From Bacillota bacterium (lineage in GTDB: Bacteria > Bacillota > Bacilli > Paenibacillales > Paenibacillaceae): DNA of 64,000 nt. Numbering within the stretch: position 1 is the stretch's first letter; each line of letters opens with the position of its first letter. This document shows, piece after piece, positions 16,022 through 25,623 of this stretch. A program made the position numbers and the translations under genes. The stretch is from NCBI GenBank assembly GCA_023391635.1, contig JAEWAQ010000026.1:1-64000 (forward strand), written 5' to 3'. The notes beneath the pieces are model-generated. The model saw nothing but the letters and a program-made list of their open reading frames with translations. It was not told where the DNA came from and ran no database searches.

Positions 16022-17802
16022 TCGGATTCAACCATCGGTTCCTCGATTGCCGCCCGAGTGCGGTTGACCGCCCGAATCCGCGCCGGATCGAATTTCGCTT
16101 TGCGTTCGAACGTATATAAGCCGTTGACCTCTTGCTCAATGTCGTAGAGCTGTGTATAACAAAATCCGCAAATTCGCGGGTGTTCCAGCAGCACCTTGGT
16201 GAGCCCTTCATATCGGATTAGGAATTCTTCTTCCGACTGCGGACGGTTGCCATAGCCCCAGCCTTTATCGTCGCTCTGCTGGCCGGGGTTCCACCAGATG
16301 CCGCCGTATTCGCTGACGAAATAAGGCTGACCTCCGTATTTCTGCCGATTCGGATGCGTTTCATGAACTTCTCCCCCAGTGATCATCGGCGCAAACTTGC
16401 GCCTGAACGCATCCGGATCCTGCTCGTAATCGTGAATATCGTAAATATCCGTCACGACATGGATGTAGCCGCTCGTATCGATGACCGGACGAGTCGGATC
16501 GAACATCTTGGATACGCGGTACACGATTCGCAGCACCTCTTCATCCTGCCGCTCCGGGTTGTTCCACGGCTCGGTCTCGTTGAATGGGCACCAGCCAACG
16601 AGCGCCGGGCTGTTGAAGTCCCGCTTCATCGCCTCCATCCACTCGGGAAGAAACACTTCCACGCCCGTCGCATCGGCAATCGAAAGGCCGGTATGGGCAT
16701 GTTCGCCCCACACGAGAAATCCCAGTCGGTCGGCCCAGTACAAATACCTGGCTTCGAACACCTTCTGATGGGCGCGTGCGCCATTGAAGCCCATCTCCAT
16801 CGCTAATTCGATATCCCTGCGCAATTCGTCGTCCGTTGGCGCCGTATAGACGCCGTCCGGGTAATAGCCCTGATCGAGGACAAGCCTTTGAAAGACCGGC
16901 GCGCCGTTCACCCGGATTACCGTGTCATCCCATGTGACGGTTCGAAGGCCGAAATAGCTGTCGATTTCATCCGCTTCTTCCCCATCGCCGCTAAGTCGCA
17001 ATTTCAAATCGTACAGTGCCGGATTGCCCGGTTCCCACAAATGGGCCTCCGTCAGATGAAGCGTCATTCTTGCCATTTGCCCGGTTACGACAACTTGTCC
17101 GCTTCCAACCTGTTTGCCGTCAAAGTAAGCTTCCACGGACAGTAGACGAGCCGCGGAACCGATCCCTCTGCACTCTGCTTCCAGATGAACGCACGCATTG
17201 CCGGGATCGGGAATGACGCGGAAATCGGAAATGTATCGCTGCGGAACCCGCTCCAGCCATACCGTCTGCCAGATGCCCGTCGTCCGCGTGTATTCGCATT
17301 CGAAGGAATGATACCGGATCGATTGCTTGCCCTTGGGCTGGCGTCGGGATCGCGTATCGTCCCGCGCATGAACTGTGATGACATTAGCTCCGACGCGCAA
17401 CAATGACGTAATATCGAAACTGAACGACGTATATCCGCCGCGGTGGGTGCCGGCAGATCGGCCATTCACCCATATTTCCGCCTCGTAATCCACCGCCCCG
17501 AAATGAAGCAACACGCAACCGCCGCCCCAATGGTCCGGAATTTCCACCGTGCGCCGATACCATACGGATGTCATGAAATCCTTATGATGCACGCCGGAAA
17601 GGCGGCTCTCCGGGCAGAACGGGACGATAATGCGGCCTTCCAGCCGGTCCGCCTGCATAAGACCACGATCTTTGCCGCTGTTGCCGTGGTCGATCTCAAA
17701 TTCCCATTCCCCGTTCAAATTCAACCATTCCCCGCGAACCATTTGCGGCCGGGGATATTCGGGGCGCGGCACGACCTCGGCAACCCGCTGTTCAACTGAC
17801 AT
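16018..17802 (-). CDS. Glycoside hydrolase family 2 protein
   Basis: A 594-residue GH2-type enzyme. The order is a sugar-binding jelly-roll (WLNLNGEWEFEID, then WYRRTVEIPDHW), an immunoglobulin-like domain, and a TIM barrel with PFNETEPWNNPE (acid/base Glu) and YFVSEYGGIWW (nucleophile Glu). GH2 covers beta-galactosidases, glucuronidases, mannosidases and arabinosidases; the substrate is not decided here. There is no signal peptide, so it should be cytoplasmic. GGAGG sits correctly for ATG 17802, not 17808. It is the last gene of the minus-strand set GH172-lplB-lplC-binding protein-GH2, but a terminator hairpin at 17824-17856 stands just before it. Confidence 0.88.
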   Translation of the reverse strand: MSVEQRVAEVVPRPEYPRPQMVRGEWLNLNGEWEFEIDHGNSGKDRGLMQADRLEGRIIVPFCPESRLSGVHHKDFMTSVWYRRTVEIPDHWGGGCVLLHFGAVDYEAEIWVNGRSAGTHRGGYTSFSFDITSLLRVGANVITVHARDDTRSRRQPKGKQSIRYHSFECEYTRTTGIWQTVWLERVPQRYISDFRVIPDPGNACVHLEAECRGIGSAARLLSVEAYFDGKQVGSGQVVVTGQMARMTLHLTEAHLWEPGNPALYDLKLRLSGDGEEADEIDSYFGLRTVTWDDTVIRVNGAPVFQRLVLDQGYYPDGVYTAPTDDELRRDIELAMEMGFNGARAHQKVFEARYLYWADRLGFLVWGEHAHTGLSIADATGVEVFLPEWMEAMKRDFNSPALVGWCPFNETEPWNNPERQDEEVLRIVYRVSKMFDPTRPVIDTSGYIHVVTDIYDIHDYEQDPDAFRRKFAPMITGGEVHETHPNRQKYGGQPYFVSEYGGIWWNPGQQSDDKGWGYGNRPQSEEEFLIRYEGLTKVLLEHPRICGFCYTQLYDIEQEVNGLYTFERKAKFDPARIRAVNRTRAAIEEPMVESD

Positions 17803-17823
17803 AACCATCCTCCGTCCGGAAGG

Positions 17824-17856
17824 AAGAAACCGGGAGATTGCCTCTCCCGGCTTCTT
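17824..17856 (-). terminator. Rho-independent terminator after the binding-protein gene
   Basis: Minus-strand stem AAGAAGCCGGGAGA / TCTCCCGGTTTCTT with a 5-base loop, followed by a T-rich tract. It lies between the binding-protein stop (17868) and the GH2 start (17802), so it may let through only part of the transcripts to GH2. Confidence 0.75.
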
Positions 17857-17867
17857 GCTTCGCTAAA

Positions 17868-19499
17868 TTACGACTTCAAGTTCGCATTCACTTCTTCGAT
17901 CACGTCGCCGACTTTTTTTATCTGCTTCTCTACCCAATCATTGAACATTTCGGCGACGTCGCCTTTGCCCATCACGATTTTAACATATTCCTCATTGTAC
18001 AGCGCATTCATATCCGGCATTTTGGCCAGCTTGGGCGAAGACATGAACTGGATTTGCAAATTCGGATCAATCCGAGTCGTCTCGCTTCTGACCAGATTGA
18101 AGTAGTCGTTGGACATCTTCCTTACTTCCGGCGCGTACACCGGATTCAGGAAGTTCGCCCAAGTATTCCACGACAGATAGGCCCCTCCGAACCAGGAACT
18201 CGGGTACGCTTCATGCAAATCTTTCTGCTTGCCGGAGCCCGAATCCCTTGGCAGCAGGCTATCCACGTCGTCGGATTGCTCCAGGCTCGTTATTTCAGTA
18301 CCGCTCTTGGATTTGAAGTCTTTGCCTTGCTTGCCGTATACGGACAGCACTTGCCCTTCCGGGCTGCCAAGGAAGTCCAGAATCGCCAGGATTCGTTCCA
18401 GCTTGGCGTCCGATACTTTGCTCGAAATGCCCGTGTAAGAGAAATAATTCAGCGTTGCCGGGAAATACCGGTTGCCATCGGCCGCTTTCGGCGGAAGAGA
18501 CAACTGGATGAAATCCATCGGCGATACTTGTCCCATATCCGGCGTAACTTGCTGATAGAGCATGCCCGGATCGCCGTTTGCTTCGATGACAGCCAATCTG
18601 CCTTGCTGGAACAGCTTTCTCTCATCGAATACTTTGCGGGTGGCGAAGTCCCTATCCATGAGGCCTTCTTCGAACAGCTTTCGCGAGAACTTCAATTCTT
18701 CGATATGATTTTGGGACAGCGCAGACGGAATCCATTTGCCGCCTTCTTCGATCCATCTGTTATCGGCATGCATGAACGGCAATCGCAGAAGCAAGCTGCT
18801 TCCTTTGATGCCGATCGTGTTTCCTTTCCCGCCGTAATCTTCGGTGACGGCTTTCTTCAGAAAATCATACCAGCCATCCAGCGTATCGGGCGGCGCGCTC
18901 AGGCCGGCTTTCTCCAGGAAGTCTTTCCTTACGTAGATGGCGCCAAGCGCAACCGCTTGCGAAGCATCCGTGAAATGGGAACGCGGTATGCTGTAAATGT
19001 TGCCGTCAACGGTGAGAGCTTGCAACACGTTCGGAGAAATCGTCTGTTTGATGTTCGGATATTGGTCCAGCATGTCCAACGGAATCGGCTTGAACAGTCC
19101 TTGCTTGACCCATTCCATGTAATTCTCGTCATGCACGAACATGTCTGGCAAGTTCCCCGACGCCGCCCACAGCCGGGTTTTATCCAACCAATCGTCCCAA
19201 GTGACGGCCACCGGCTTGAACGTGACATTAAACTTCTCGCCAAGCTCCTTCAGCCAAGTATCTTCAGGCGATTGCTCCCACTGACCGGCATCCCATTGAG
19301 AAACCGTAATCTCCAAATGTTCCTGCGGTGCCTGAGCCGGGGGAGCTTCGCTTGCTTTGGCGGAAGAACCAGGCGAAGTCGATGCGGATGCCTTCGGGCT
19401 TGCTTGCTCTTCTTTTCCTCCCTTACTGCAACCCGCGGCGACGACGGAGATCGCCAGCAGCGAGACTAACAGCAGCGTCATGCTCTTCTTGCTGCGCAT
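17868..19499 (-). CDS. Extracellular sugar-binding lipoprotein (LplA-like)
   Basis: A 543-residue solute-binding lipoprotein. Start ATG 19499 (MRSKKSMTLLLV) follows GGGAGGATCTGT; the upstream ATG at 19520 lacks this spacing. The signal peptide ends in a lipobox (SVVAAGCSKGG), then a Ser/Ala-rich linker leads into a class of large oligosaccharide-binding proteins. It follows lplC and lplB directly and presumably feeds these permeases. No ATPase gene accompanies it. The ligand is unknown; the GH172 and GH2 neighbours suggest a furanoside or galactoside oligosaccharide. Confidence 0.9.
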   Translation of the reverse strand: MRSKKSMTLLLVSLLAISVVAAGCSKGGKEEQASPKASASTSPGSSAKASEAPPAQAPQEHLEITVSQWDAGQWEQSPEDTWLKELGEKFNVTFKPVAVTWDDWLDKTRLWAASGNLPDMFVHDENYMEWVKQGLFKPIPLDMLDQYPNIKQTISPNVLQALTVDGNIYSIPRSHFTDASQAVALGAIYVRKDFLEKAGLSAPPDTLDGWYDFLKKAVTEDYGGKGNTIGIKGSSLLLRLPFMHADNRWIEEGGKWIPSALSQNHIEELKFSRKLFEEGLMDRDFATRKVFDERKLFQQGRLAVIEANGDPGMLYQQVTPDMGQVSPMDFIQLSLPPKAADGNRYFPATLNYFSYTGISSKVSDAKLERILAILDFLGSPEGQVLSVYGKQGKDFKSKSGTEITSLEQSDDVDSLLPRDSGSGKQKDLHEAYPSSWFGGAYLSWNTWANFLNPVYAPEVRKMSNDYFNLVRSETTRIDPNLQIQFMSSPKLAKMPDMNALYNEEYVKIVMGKGDVAEMFNDWVEKQIKKVGDVIEEVNANLKS

Positions 19500-19568
19500 A
19501 CAGATCCTCCCTTTATGCATGTTTTGTATTATACCGGCCCTGCAGTAGCCGGGTATAACCGGATGGAA

Positions 19569-20429
19569 TCAAGATTTGATCGCGCCAAGCAGCATACCTT
19601 TGGCAAAGTGCTTCTGTAAAAACGGGTAGACGAACATAATCGGAACGGTCGCGATCACGATCGTCGCCGACTTGACCGCTCCATTGAACACTTGCCGGTG
19701 AGCCAGGTCGCCAAGCTCCTGCGTTGTCGTGTTCTCCAGCGTTACCACGATGTCGCGAAGCACCAGTTGAAGCGTAAAGAGGCTGCTGTCCCTCATGAAC
19801 AGCATCGCATTGAACCATTCATTCCAACGGTCGACCGCGTAGAACAGCGAGAAGGTGGCGATGACCGGCATCGATACCGGAATGGCAATCCGGAACAAGA
19901 TCTGAAGATCGTTGGCGCCGTCGATCTTCGCCGATTCTTCCAATCCGGCCGGCAGCGTATTGAAGAAATTTTTCATCACGATCAGGTAGAACGTATTGAT
20001 GCCGACCGGCAAAATCAGCGCCCACAGCGTATTGGACAGATGAAGCGTATTCGCTACGATCAGATAGAACGGAATGAGCCCGCCGCCGAAAAACATCGTG
20101 ACGATGACCAGATTCAGCGCGAAGTTGCGGCCCGGAAACGATTTGGATAGCCCGTAAGCCAGCGCCGTTGTCAGCAGCATATTGTAGGCGACACCGCCGA
20201 TCGTAATGATCAGCGTATTTTTGAGCCCGGTCATGAACAGCGTCTTCGTAAATACGAAGATATAGGCGTCCCATTGCAGCGTCTTCGGATACAGCAGCGC
20301 GGAATCCAGGTAATCGTTGAAATTGGAGAAGGAAACGATTACGACGTAGTAAAAAGGAAAGATCGTGCCGATGGCGATCAACGTAAGCAGCAAGTAATTG
20401 AATACGGTAAACAAATCCGGTCTCTTCAT
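19569..20429 (-). CDS. Sugar ABC transporter permease, LplC/YtcP type
   Basis: A 286-residue inner-membrane permease with about six helices (the first is LLLTLIAIGTIFPFYYVVIV). The cytoplasmic EAA loop reads EESAKIDGANDLQILFRIAIP. The family ending KHFAKGMLLGAIKS is typical of LplC-like proteins. GGAGGTGAGCGG precedes ATG 20429. It lies 4 bp after its partner permease and 69 bp before the binding-protein gene. Confidence 0.92.
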   Translation of the reverse strand: MKRPDLFTVFNYLLLTLIAIGTIFPFYYVVIVSFSNFNDYLDSALLYPKTLQWDAYIFVFTKTLFMTGLKNTLIITIGGVAYNMLLTTALAYGLSKSFPGRNFALNLVIVTMFFGGGLIPFYLIVANTLHLSNTLWALILPVGINTFYLIVMKNFFNTLPAGLEESAKIDGANDLQILFRIAIPVSMPVIATFSLFYAVDRWNEWFNAMLFMRDSSLFTLQLVLRDIVVTLENTTTQELGDLAHRQVFNGAVKSATIVIATVPIMFVYPFLQKHFAKGMLLGAIKS

Positions 20430-20433
20430 CCGC

Positions 20434-21378
20434 TCACCTCCAAATGCCCGATTGTCCGAACAGCCTGACGATCCGATCCGCCATGAGCAGCAGGAACAGG
20501 TTCACGACCGATTTGAACAGCCCCGCTGCCGCGCTGAGACTAAAGCTGGCTGAACTGCTGAAGCTCATGCGATACACGTACGTGTCGATAATGTCGGCCA
20601 CGTCAAGCACGTTGGGATTGTACATGTTGAAAATCTGATCGAAACCGGCATTCATGGAATTTCCCACATTAAGGATGAGAAGGATCGCAATAACCGGAAT
20701 GATGCCGGGCAGCACGATGTGCCATATGCGCTGGAACCTGCCGGCACCGTCGACGGTCGCTGCTTCATACACTTCCGGATTCAGTCCCGCAATCGCCGCC
20801 AGATAGATGATCGTGCTCCACCCCATCGTTTTCCATAAGTCCGTCAAAAAGATGACCGGGATGAATACGGACGGGTCCGTGAAGAAAGCGACCGGCTCCA
20901 GTCCGAATGACTTAAGCAACTTGTTGACGATACCGTCCGAAGACAGGAAGTTGAAAAAGATGCCGAACGCGACGACCCAGGAAATAAAATGCGGGAACGT
21001 GAACACCGTCTGATAGAAGCGCTTGAGCTTCTCCCTTCCCAGCTCGCTTAACAGAATCGCCACGACGATCGGCACCGGGAATTCGAACACGAGACGCCCC
21101 AAGCTGATCAACACCGTATTGCGCACGGCGATCCAAAAGTCGTCATAGAAGAGCATTTCCCGGAATACCCCGAATCCCGACCATTCGCTTCCCCAGATAC
21201 CTTGCGAATACGTGTAATCCTTGAAGGCGATCTGAATCCCGTACATCGGCAAGTAACTGAAAACCAGATAGTAGACCAGCCCGGGCAATACCATCAGCCA
21301 TAAATATTTATAGGTTCGAAAAGCTTTGGCGAATCGATGTCCCATGCTTCCTTCCGGCGCTGCTGCCGATTTGCTCAT
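20434..21378 (-). CDS. Sugar ABC transporter permease, LplB type
   Basis: A 314-residue permease. LplB features are YLWLMVLPGLVYYLVFSYLPMYG at the first helix, an EAA loop EAATVDGAGRFQRIWHIVLP, and DTYVYRMSFSSSASFSLSAA near the end. AAAGGAGCGCTATT precedes ATG 21378. It forms a heterodimer with the LplC-type protein encoded next. It lies 28 bp after the GH172 gene, so import and intracellular hydrolysis are probably co-expressed. Confidence 0.92.
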   Translation of the reverse strand: MSKSAAAPEGSMGHRFAKAFRTYKYLWLMVLPGLVYYLVFSYLPMYGIQIAFKDYTYSQGIWGSEWSGFGVFREMLFYDDFWIAVRNTVLISLGRLVFEFPVPIVVAILLSELGREKLKRFYQTVFTFPHFISWVVAFGIFFNFLSSDGIVNKLLKSFGLEPVAFFTDPSVFIPVIFLTDLWKTMGWSTIIYLAAIAGLNPEVYEAATVDGAGRFQRIWHIVLPGIIPVIAILLILNVGNSMNAGFDQIFNMYNPNVLDVADIIDTYVYRMSFSSSASFSLSAAAGLFKSVVNLFLLLMADRIVRLFGQSGIWR

Positions 21379-21406
21379 AATAGCGCTCCTTTCTGCCGAT
21401 CGCCGC

Positions 21407-22531
21407 CTATGTCTTCAGACGTTCATGGCCCCATATTGTCGGGGAACTCCCCAACGCCTGCCTGTATGCGTGACGCCAGTAATGCACGTCCTGAGGGCGA
21501 ATGATCGGCATGTTCTGCCTGCACTCCCGCGGAGGCAATGGCTTGAATGGACGATGAGGCTCCGTCTGGTACCAATACGCCACGGTCGACAGGTCCATCG
21601 TCAGATTGTTGTTATGGCCGTGTTCGATGCTGGCGCGCAGCGATCGGGAGAAATGGATCGGATCTTCGAGAAAGAAACGATAACAGTGCGTGCGGCCCAT
21701 CCATCCTAGCGAATTCGGCACTTTCGCGTATCCGAAGTAAGGATGGAGGTAAACTTCGTTCGGGCACCACGCCGCATTGAAGAAATCTTCCGTTCCTGTG
21801 CCGTGCATCGAACCCGGCCAGTCTTCGCCATCGATCATCCACATGTCGTCGCCCTCTCCATACCAGACCGGGCCCGGATTGTCCACGTAGTATTGTATCC
21901 CGACGAATTTGCCTTTGCCAGCCAGATCGGCGAACAAATAATTATGCTGATCTGTCGTATTGTTGCCGGGAGGTGCGACAATTCCCCACTCCGTCTCTCC
22001 CTCAGAAGGATGAACGCCAGTTAGCTCCCGATTCCACCAGGCATGGAAGCGGCCCGCATCTTCCGGAATTTCGTCGCGCTCCTCATAATCGATATAGAAG
22101 TAGAAGCTGTCGATGTCCTTCCCGGATTGATTCTCCAATTCGATTCTTGCGCCGCCCGCGAATGGCATCGGGAAGTAGCAATTGAGCGACTTGCCTTCGC
22201 TGGGAGAAGCCGCGATCGGCAGAGACGCGAAGTTGTATTCTTCCCCCCATCCTTGTCCGAAGAAGTCGCCAAGCGGCGATTCCACGCTCGGATGCTCTTC
22301 CCCGTCCCAATACATGCGGATGACGGCATTGCGGCGGATCATCGGGTCGGAAGCGCTCAAGGTGATCCAGATGTGCTTGATGCACCCTGCTCCCTCTATG
22401 TCAGCCAACTTGGCCGTATCTCCCGAACCGATGCGGATATAATCATGATTGTTTCCGGACCGATCGTAACTGGACAGACGTTTGGTTCGTATCCGATCCG
22501 GCAATTGAAAGATCGACTCGAGCGATGTCAT
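21407..22531 (-). CDS. DUF2961 / GH172-type glycosidase (copy A)
   Basis: A 374-residue DUF2961 protein with the double jelly-roll fold of GH172. Characterised GH172 members act on alpha-D-arabinofuranosides or alpha-D-fructofuranosides. Conserved acidic motifs are YGEGDDMWMIDGE (residues 224-236) and GTGTEDFF (244-251), the region of the catalytic glutamates as I recall them. There is no signal peptide, so it acts in the cytoplasm. ATG 22531 (MTSLESIF) follows GGAAGGGTG; the ATG at 22555 is less likely. It heads the minus-strand operon with lplB, lplC, a binding protein and GH2, and diverges from the AraC gene at 22691. The paralogue is at 44918-46027. Confidence 0.9.
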   Translation of the reverse strand: MTSLESIFQLPDRIRTKRLSSYDRSGNNHDYIRIGSGDTAKLADIEGAGCIKHIWITLSASDPMIRRNAVIRMYWDGEEHPSVESPLGDFFGQGWGEEYNFASLPIAASPSEGKSLNCYFPMPFAGGARIELENQSGKDIDSFYFYIDYEERDEIPEDAGRFHAWWNRELTGVHPSEGETEWGIVAPPGNNTTDQHNYLFADLAGKGKFVGIQYYVDNPGPVWYGEGDDMWMIDGEDWPGSMHGTGTEDFFNAAWCPNEVYLHPYFGYAKVPNSLGWMGRTHCYRFFLEDPIHFSRSLRASIEHGHNNNLTMDLSTVAYWYQTEPHRPFKPLPPRECRQNMPIIRPQDVHYWRHAYRQALGSSPTIWGHERLKT

Positions 22532-22690
22532 GAACTGCACCCTTCCAAATATCAATTTTAATCAGATTGGCTTTTACAGTAATCATTTTATCACTTATAA
22601 TATCAATATTATTTACTTGGAATTCGTGAATATTTAATCCAGATTATACTCATCATTTTATGCTCGCATGATCGTAAGGAGGTCAAGTTC
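22532..22690. promoter_or_regulatory. Divergent AT-rich promoter region, GH172-A / araC
   Basis: A very AT-rich stretch compared with its neighbours, containing TATAAT-like words near 22597-22603 and AAGGAGG just before the AraC gene. It should hold both promoters and the AraC binding site. No clear direct-repeat operator could be picked out by eye. Confidence 0.5.
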
Positions 22691-23569
22691 ATGTATTTGG
22701 AAGCGTTGTCTCCCTATATTCGCGAAGCCATGGATTATACCGTCCCTCCGAATTGGGCACTCAAGGAAAGAGTGATCTTTGATTATGAATTGATGCTCGT
22801 CAAGGAGGGGGAGGTCATCGTCACTGTGGAAGATGCCGACTACCATTGCGTACCCGGAGATTTGTTCCTGATTAAACCACGGCAGAGACATCGGATGATA
22901 TTGGCGACCGACGTTCTTCTTCGTCATCCGCATATCCATTTCGATCTGATTTATCGCCAGGACAGTCCGAATGTAAAAGTGTCTTTCAAACCGCTGAATG
23001 AAATCTCGGAGGCTGAACAAACCTGGTTCCGGGAAGACATCTGTTCCGGTCCTCCGAATGCGCTTCCGAACCACATACGCCTGAAAAACCCGTCTACTGC
23101 AGAGCGTTTGATGTTCGACATCATCCGTGAATTCGAGCAGAAGCTGCCGTTCCATGAACAGACGTGCAGCGGAATATTTACGCAATTGTGGGCGCATCTA
23201 ATGAGGGAGCTTCATTGGAATCAACATGATCATGTGTTGACGCACTGGGAGGTATTAAATGAAGTCAGAAACTATCTGAACCAACATTTGCAGGACGAAG
23301 TTTCCCTGGATCAATTAGCCAGTCTGGCTCGATTCAGCAAAGCTTATTTGATCCGCATGTTCAAGGCCGCCTTCGGGACGACACCATCCAAATATCACCA
23401 GTTAATGCGAATAGAAAAAGCCCGTGAGCTCATTCAATTCACCGATATACCGCTCACTCGAATCGCGGAAATGTGCGGTTATCAGAGCATTCACGCTTTC
23501 AGCCTGACATTCAAAAAAACGGAAGGCGTCAAACCTTCGTTCTATCGTCGCAAAGGAGGAAATCTGTGA
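22691..23569 (+). CDS. AraC-family regulator with N-terminal cupin domain
   Basis: A 292-residue AraC protein. The N-terminal sensor is a cupin (VTVEDADYHCVPGDLFLIKPRQRHRM). The C-terminal DNA-binding part has VSLDQLASLARFSKAYLIRMFKAAFG and IAEMCGYQSIHAFSLTFKKTEG. AAGGAGGTCAAGTTC precedes ATG 22691. It is the only plus-strand gene within the sugar region and is divergent from the GH172-A operon. It most likely activates that operon in response to an imported sugar. Confidence 0.92.
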   Translation: MYLEALSPYIREAMDYTVPPNWALKERVIFDYELMLVKEGEVIVTVEDADYHCVPGDLFLIKPRQRHRMILATDVLLRHPHIHFDLIYRQDSPNVKVSFKPLNEISEAEQTWFREDICSGPPNALPNHIRLKNPSTAERLMFDIIREFEQKLPFHEQTCSGIFTQLWAHLMRELHWNQHDHVLTHWEVLNEVRNYLNQHLQDEVSLDQLASLARFSKAYLIRMFKAAFGTTPSKYHQLMRIEKARELIQFTDIPLTRIAEMCGYQSIHAFSLTFKKTEGVKPSFYRRKGGNL

Positions 23570-23583
23570 GGAGCAGGACATAC

Positions 23584-23632
23584 AAAAACCGGCAGGCCGT
23601 TGGCGCAACTGCCAACGATCTGCCGGAAAAAA
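23584..23632 (-). terminator. Strong terminator at the end of the DUF4185 gene
   Basis: A stem of CCGGCAG-n2-CGTTGGC closing on GCCAACG-n2-CTGCCGG around a 6-base loop. On the minus strand it is followed by TTTTTG, so it ends the long minus-strand transcript. A-runs on both sides could give some bidirectional effect on the convergent AraC gene. Confidence 0.85.
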
Positions 23633-23644
23633 GAGGGGCGGCGC

Positions 23645-25618
23645 CTAGTTCTTCGTTACGCGAATATCGTCCATCCGCATCCAAGTATCGACGTCGTGTG
23701 CCCAGAAGCCTGCATAAATTTCGACGCTGTGTCGATTGCCCGTGTTGAACGTGACGGACTGCTCGGCGTAACTTCCGTAGGCTTGCGTCAAATGCACTTC
23801 GTTCAGGATCGGACCGTTGCCTGCCGCGCGCGCGCCGAAATAGCCGTCGCCGTGGCTCGCGGACGTCCGGATCCAGCCGGTCAGCGTATAGCTGCTGTTG
23901 GGCTCTACGGCGATCTCCTGCTTGAGCGCGTTCCAGCCGGACGTATTGCGCGCCCAGGCGTTGTTCGAACCCGTATGCGCGAATCCGAGATTGCGATCGA
24001 TGCCCGCATTGCCGTTGGCGTACCAAGGAGACGTCGGCGTCGAAGACGGCTGCTGCTCGAAGCCGGATTGGCCGACAAGTTGGGGGCCTCGCACCAGGCT
24101 GACGTCGTCCAGTTGAATCCAGGTGTCGCCGTCCGCCCACATGCCGGCGTAAATTTCCAACACGGCATTGGCGCCGGAATTGAAGTTGACCGTGATCTCC
24201 GTGTAATTCGGCAGAGAGGCAAAGTGCGATTCGCCGGCGATCGGTCCGTTGCCCGGCCCTCTCGCGCCGAAGTACCCGGCCGTATTGTTGCCGGACGTGC
24301 GGATCCAGCCCTTCAACGTATAGTCGGTATACGGCTGCACCGCCACGCTCTGCTTCAAGGCGTTCCAGCCGCTGTTATAGCGGACGAACCCGTTGTCCTG
24401 CCCGGTTCGGGCCTGACCGGCATTGCGATCGACGCCCGCATTCCCTGTCGCATACCAGGGCGCCATATAAGTCGTCGCCGCCTGCGTCTCGAAGCCCGGC
24501 TCCGAAATCAGGTTGCTGCCGAAGGAATCGGAAGTGAGCGTCGTCTTCATCAGGAACGTATTGTAAGGCCCCCATTCCGACATAACGAAATATAAATCCG
24601 TTCCGCCGCTCGACCAGGGATGCATGAACGACCCGTACATACCCGGATAGTCGCTGCCTCTCAGAATGATCTTCTCTCCGCTCCACGGACCGGTCGGCGT
24701 TGCCGCATCCCGCATGACGAGCGCTTCGGTATACGGATTCAGGTAGGTCATGATGAAGCGGTTGAAATAGGTGTTGTACATGACGGACATCTCGCCCGCA
24801 ATGCCGATCGCCACCGGCGCGGCGGCCGCTTCCGACGCGTTCCAGCCAAGGCCGTCCCAATAGCGGTAGGACCCGATGCTCAGCATATCGCCTTCCGGCA
24901 CGCGGGCCAGATAGACACTGCCGTAGCGGCCGTTCGACGTCGCATACATGTAGACGAATCCGCCGTCCTTCACGAATGCGGCCATCTGGAATTTGCTGCT
25001 CCAGTTCGCATTGTTCTGCCAGCGGGCCGTCGGATGCTTCGTCCACGTCTGTCCGTCATCGTCCGAATAAGCGATACCCGCGTAGTTCGTATACCATTTG
25101 CCGGGATCGCCCCAATGGTTCACGGACATATAATGGATATAATGCCGGCTGCCTACCGTGACGCCCGCTGTCGGAATGACGGTTATTTCATCGTTGTTTA
25201 TTTTTTTGGACGCCAGAATTTCCTTGGCATGTCCAGGCGTGTCTTGAATCATCGTCGAGAATGTCATGCCATCCGACAAGTTTGTATCCGAGGATTTAGC
25301 GAGCACGTTGCTGCGCCAGCCGCTGCCGCAGCCGCCGTCGCCGCACCAGCCCGGGCCGAACGTATCCCCGAAAAGAACGAATACTTCACCTCCTCCCTTG
25401 TCCCACATAATGCCCAGATCCGTTCCTTCCACCTGGTACTGGCTGTGCGTCTGGTTCGGATTCGGAATCGTCTCCCCGCTCTTCGTCGCCCCCGTGACGC
25501 GGGCAATCTTGACGACATTCGTCGGCGTTACGGCGGATGCCATGCCCAAGAAGACGGTCATGCCCGCCAGCAGCATCGACACCGCGAGCGAGCCCCATGC
25601 CCATTTCCGCTTCAACAT
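23645..25618 (-). CDS. Exported DUF4185 (GH183-type) protein with two C-terminal carbohydrate-binding-like repeats
   Basis: A 657-residue exported protein: signal peptide (MLKRKWAWGSLAVSMLLAGM, then TVFLGMASA), a DUF4185 five-bladed-propeller-like domain (about 35-365), then two related beta-sandwich modules of about 145 residues. Domain marks are GTDLGIMWD, VLFGDTFG, YMSVNHWGDPGKW and AYSDDDGQTW. GH183, the named family within DUF4185, contains endo-D-arabinofuranases. The modules repeat PWYATGNAGVDRN / PWYANGNAGIDRN, SGWNALKQ, GWIRTS and GYFGAR, and probably bind glycan. ATG 25618 lies 5 bp after malG, with AAGGGGTGA as ribosome site. It is last in its transporter operon. Confidence 0.88.
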   Translation of the reverse strand: MLKRKWAWGSLAVSMLLAGMTVFLGMASAVTPTNVVKIARVTGATKSGETIPNPNQTHSQYQVEGTDLGIMWDKGGGEVFVLFGDTFGPGWCGDGGCGSGWRSNVLAKSSDTNLSDGMTFSTMIQDTPGHAKEILASKKINNDEITVIPTAGVTVGSRHYIHYMSVNHWGDPGKWYTNYAGIAYSDDDGQTWTKHPTARWQNNANWSSKFQMAAFVKDGGFVYMYATSNGRYGSVYLARVPEGDMLSIGSYRYWDGLGWNASEAAAAPVAIGIAGEMSVMYNTYFNRFIMTYLNPYTEALVMRDAATPTGPWSGEKIILRGSDYPGMYGSFMHPWSSGGTDLYFVMSEWGPYNTFLMKTTLTSDSFGSNLISEPGFETQAATTYMAPWYATGNAGVDRNAGQARTGQDNGFVRYNSGWNALKQSVAVQPYTDYTLKGWIRTSGNNTAGYFGARGPGNGPIAGESHFASLPNYTEITVNFNSGANAVLEIYAGMWADGDTWIQLDDVSLVRGPQLVGQSGFEQQPSSTPTSPWYANGNAGIDRNLGFAHTGSNNAWARNTSGWNALKQEIAVEPNSSYTLTGWIRTSASHGDGYFGARAAGNGPILNEVHLTQAYGSYAEQSVTFNTGNRHSVEIYAGFWAHDVDTWMRMDDIRVTKN

Positions 25619-25623
25619 CCTCT

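Noticed and set aside
17838..19469. 543-residue plus-strand open frame
   Set aside because: Antisense to a clear lipoprotein gene with lipobox and ribosome site.
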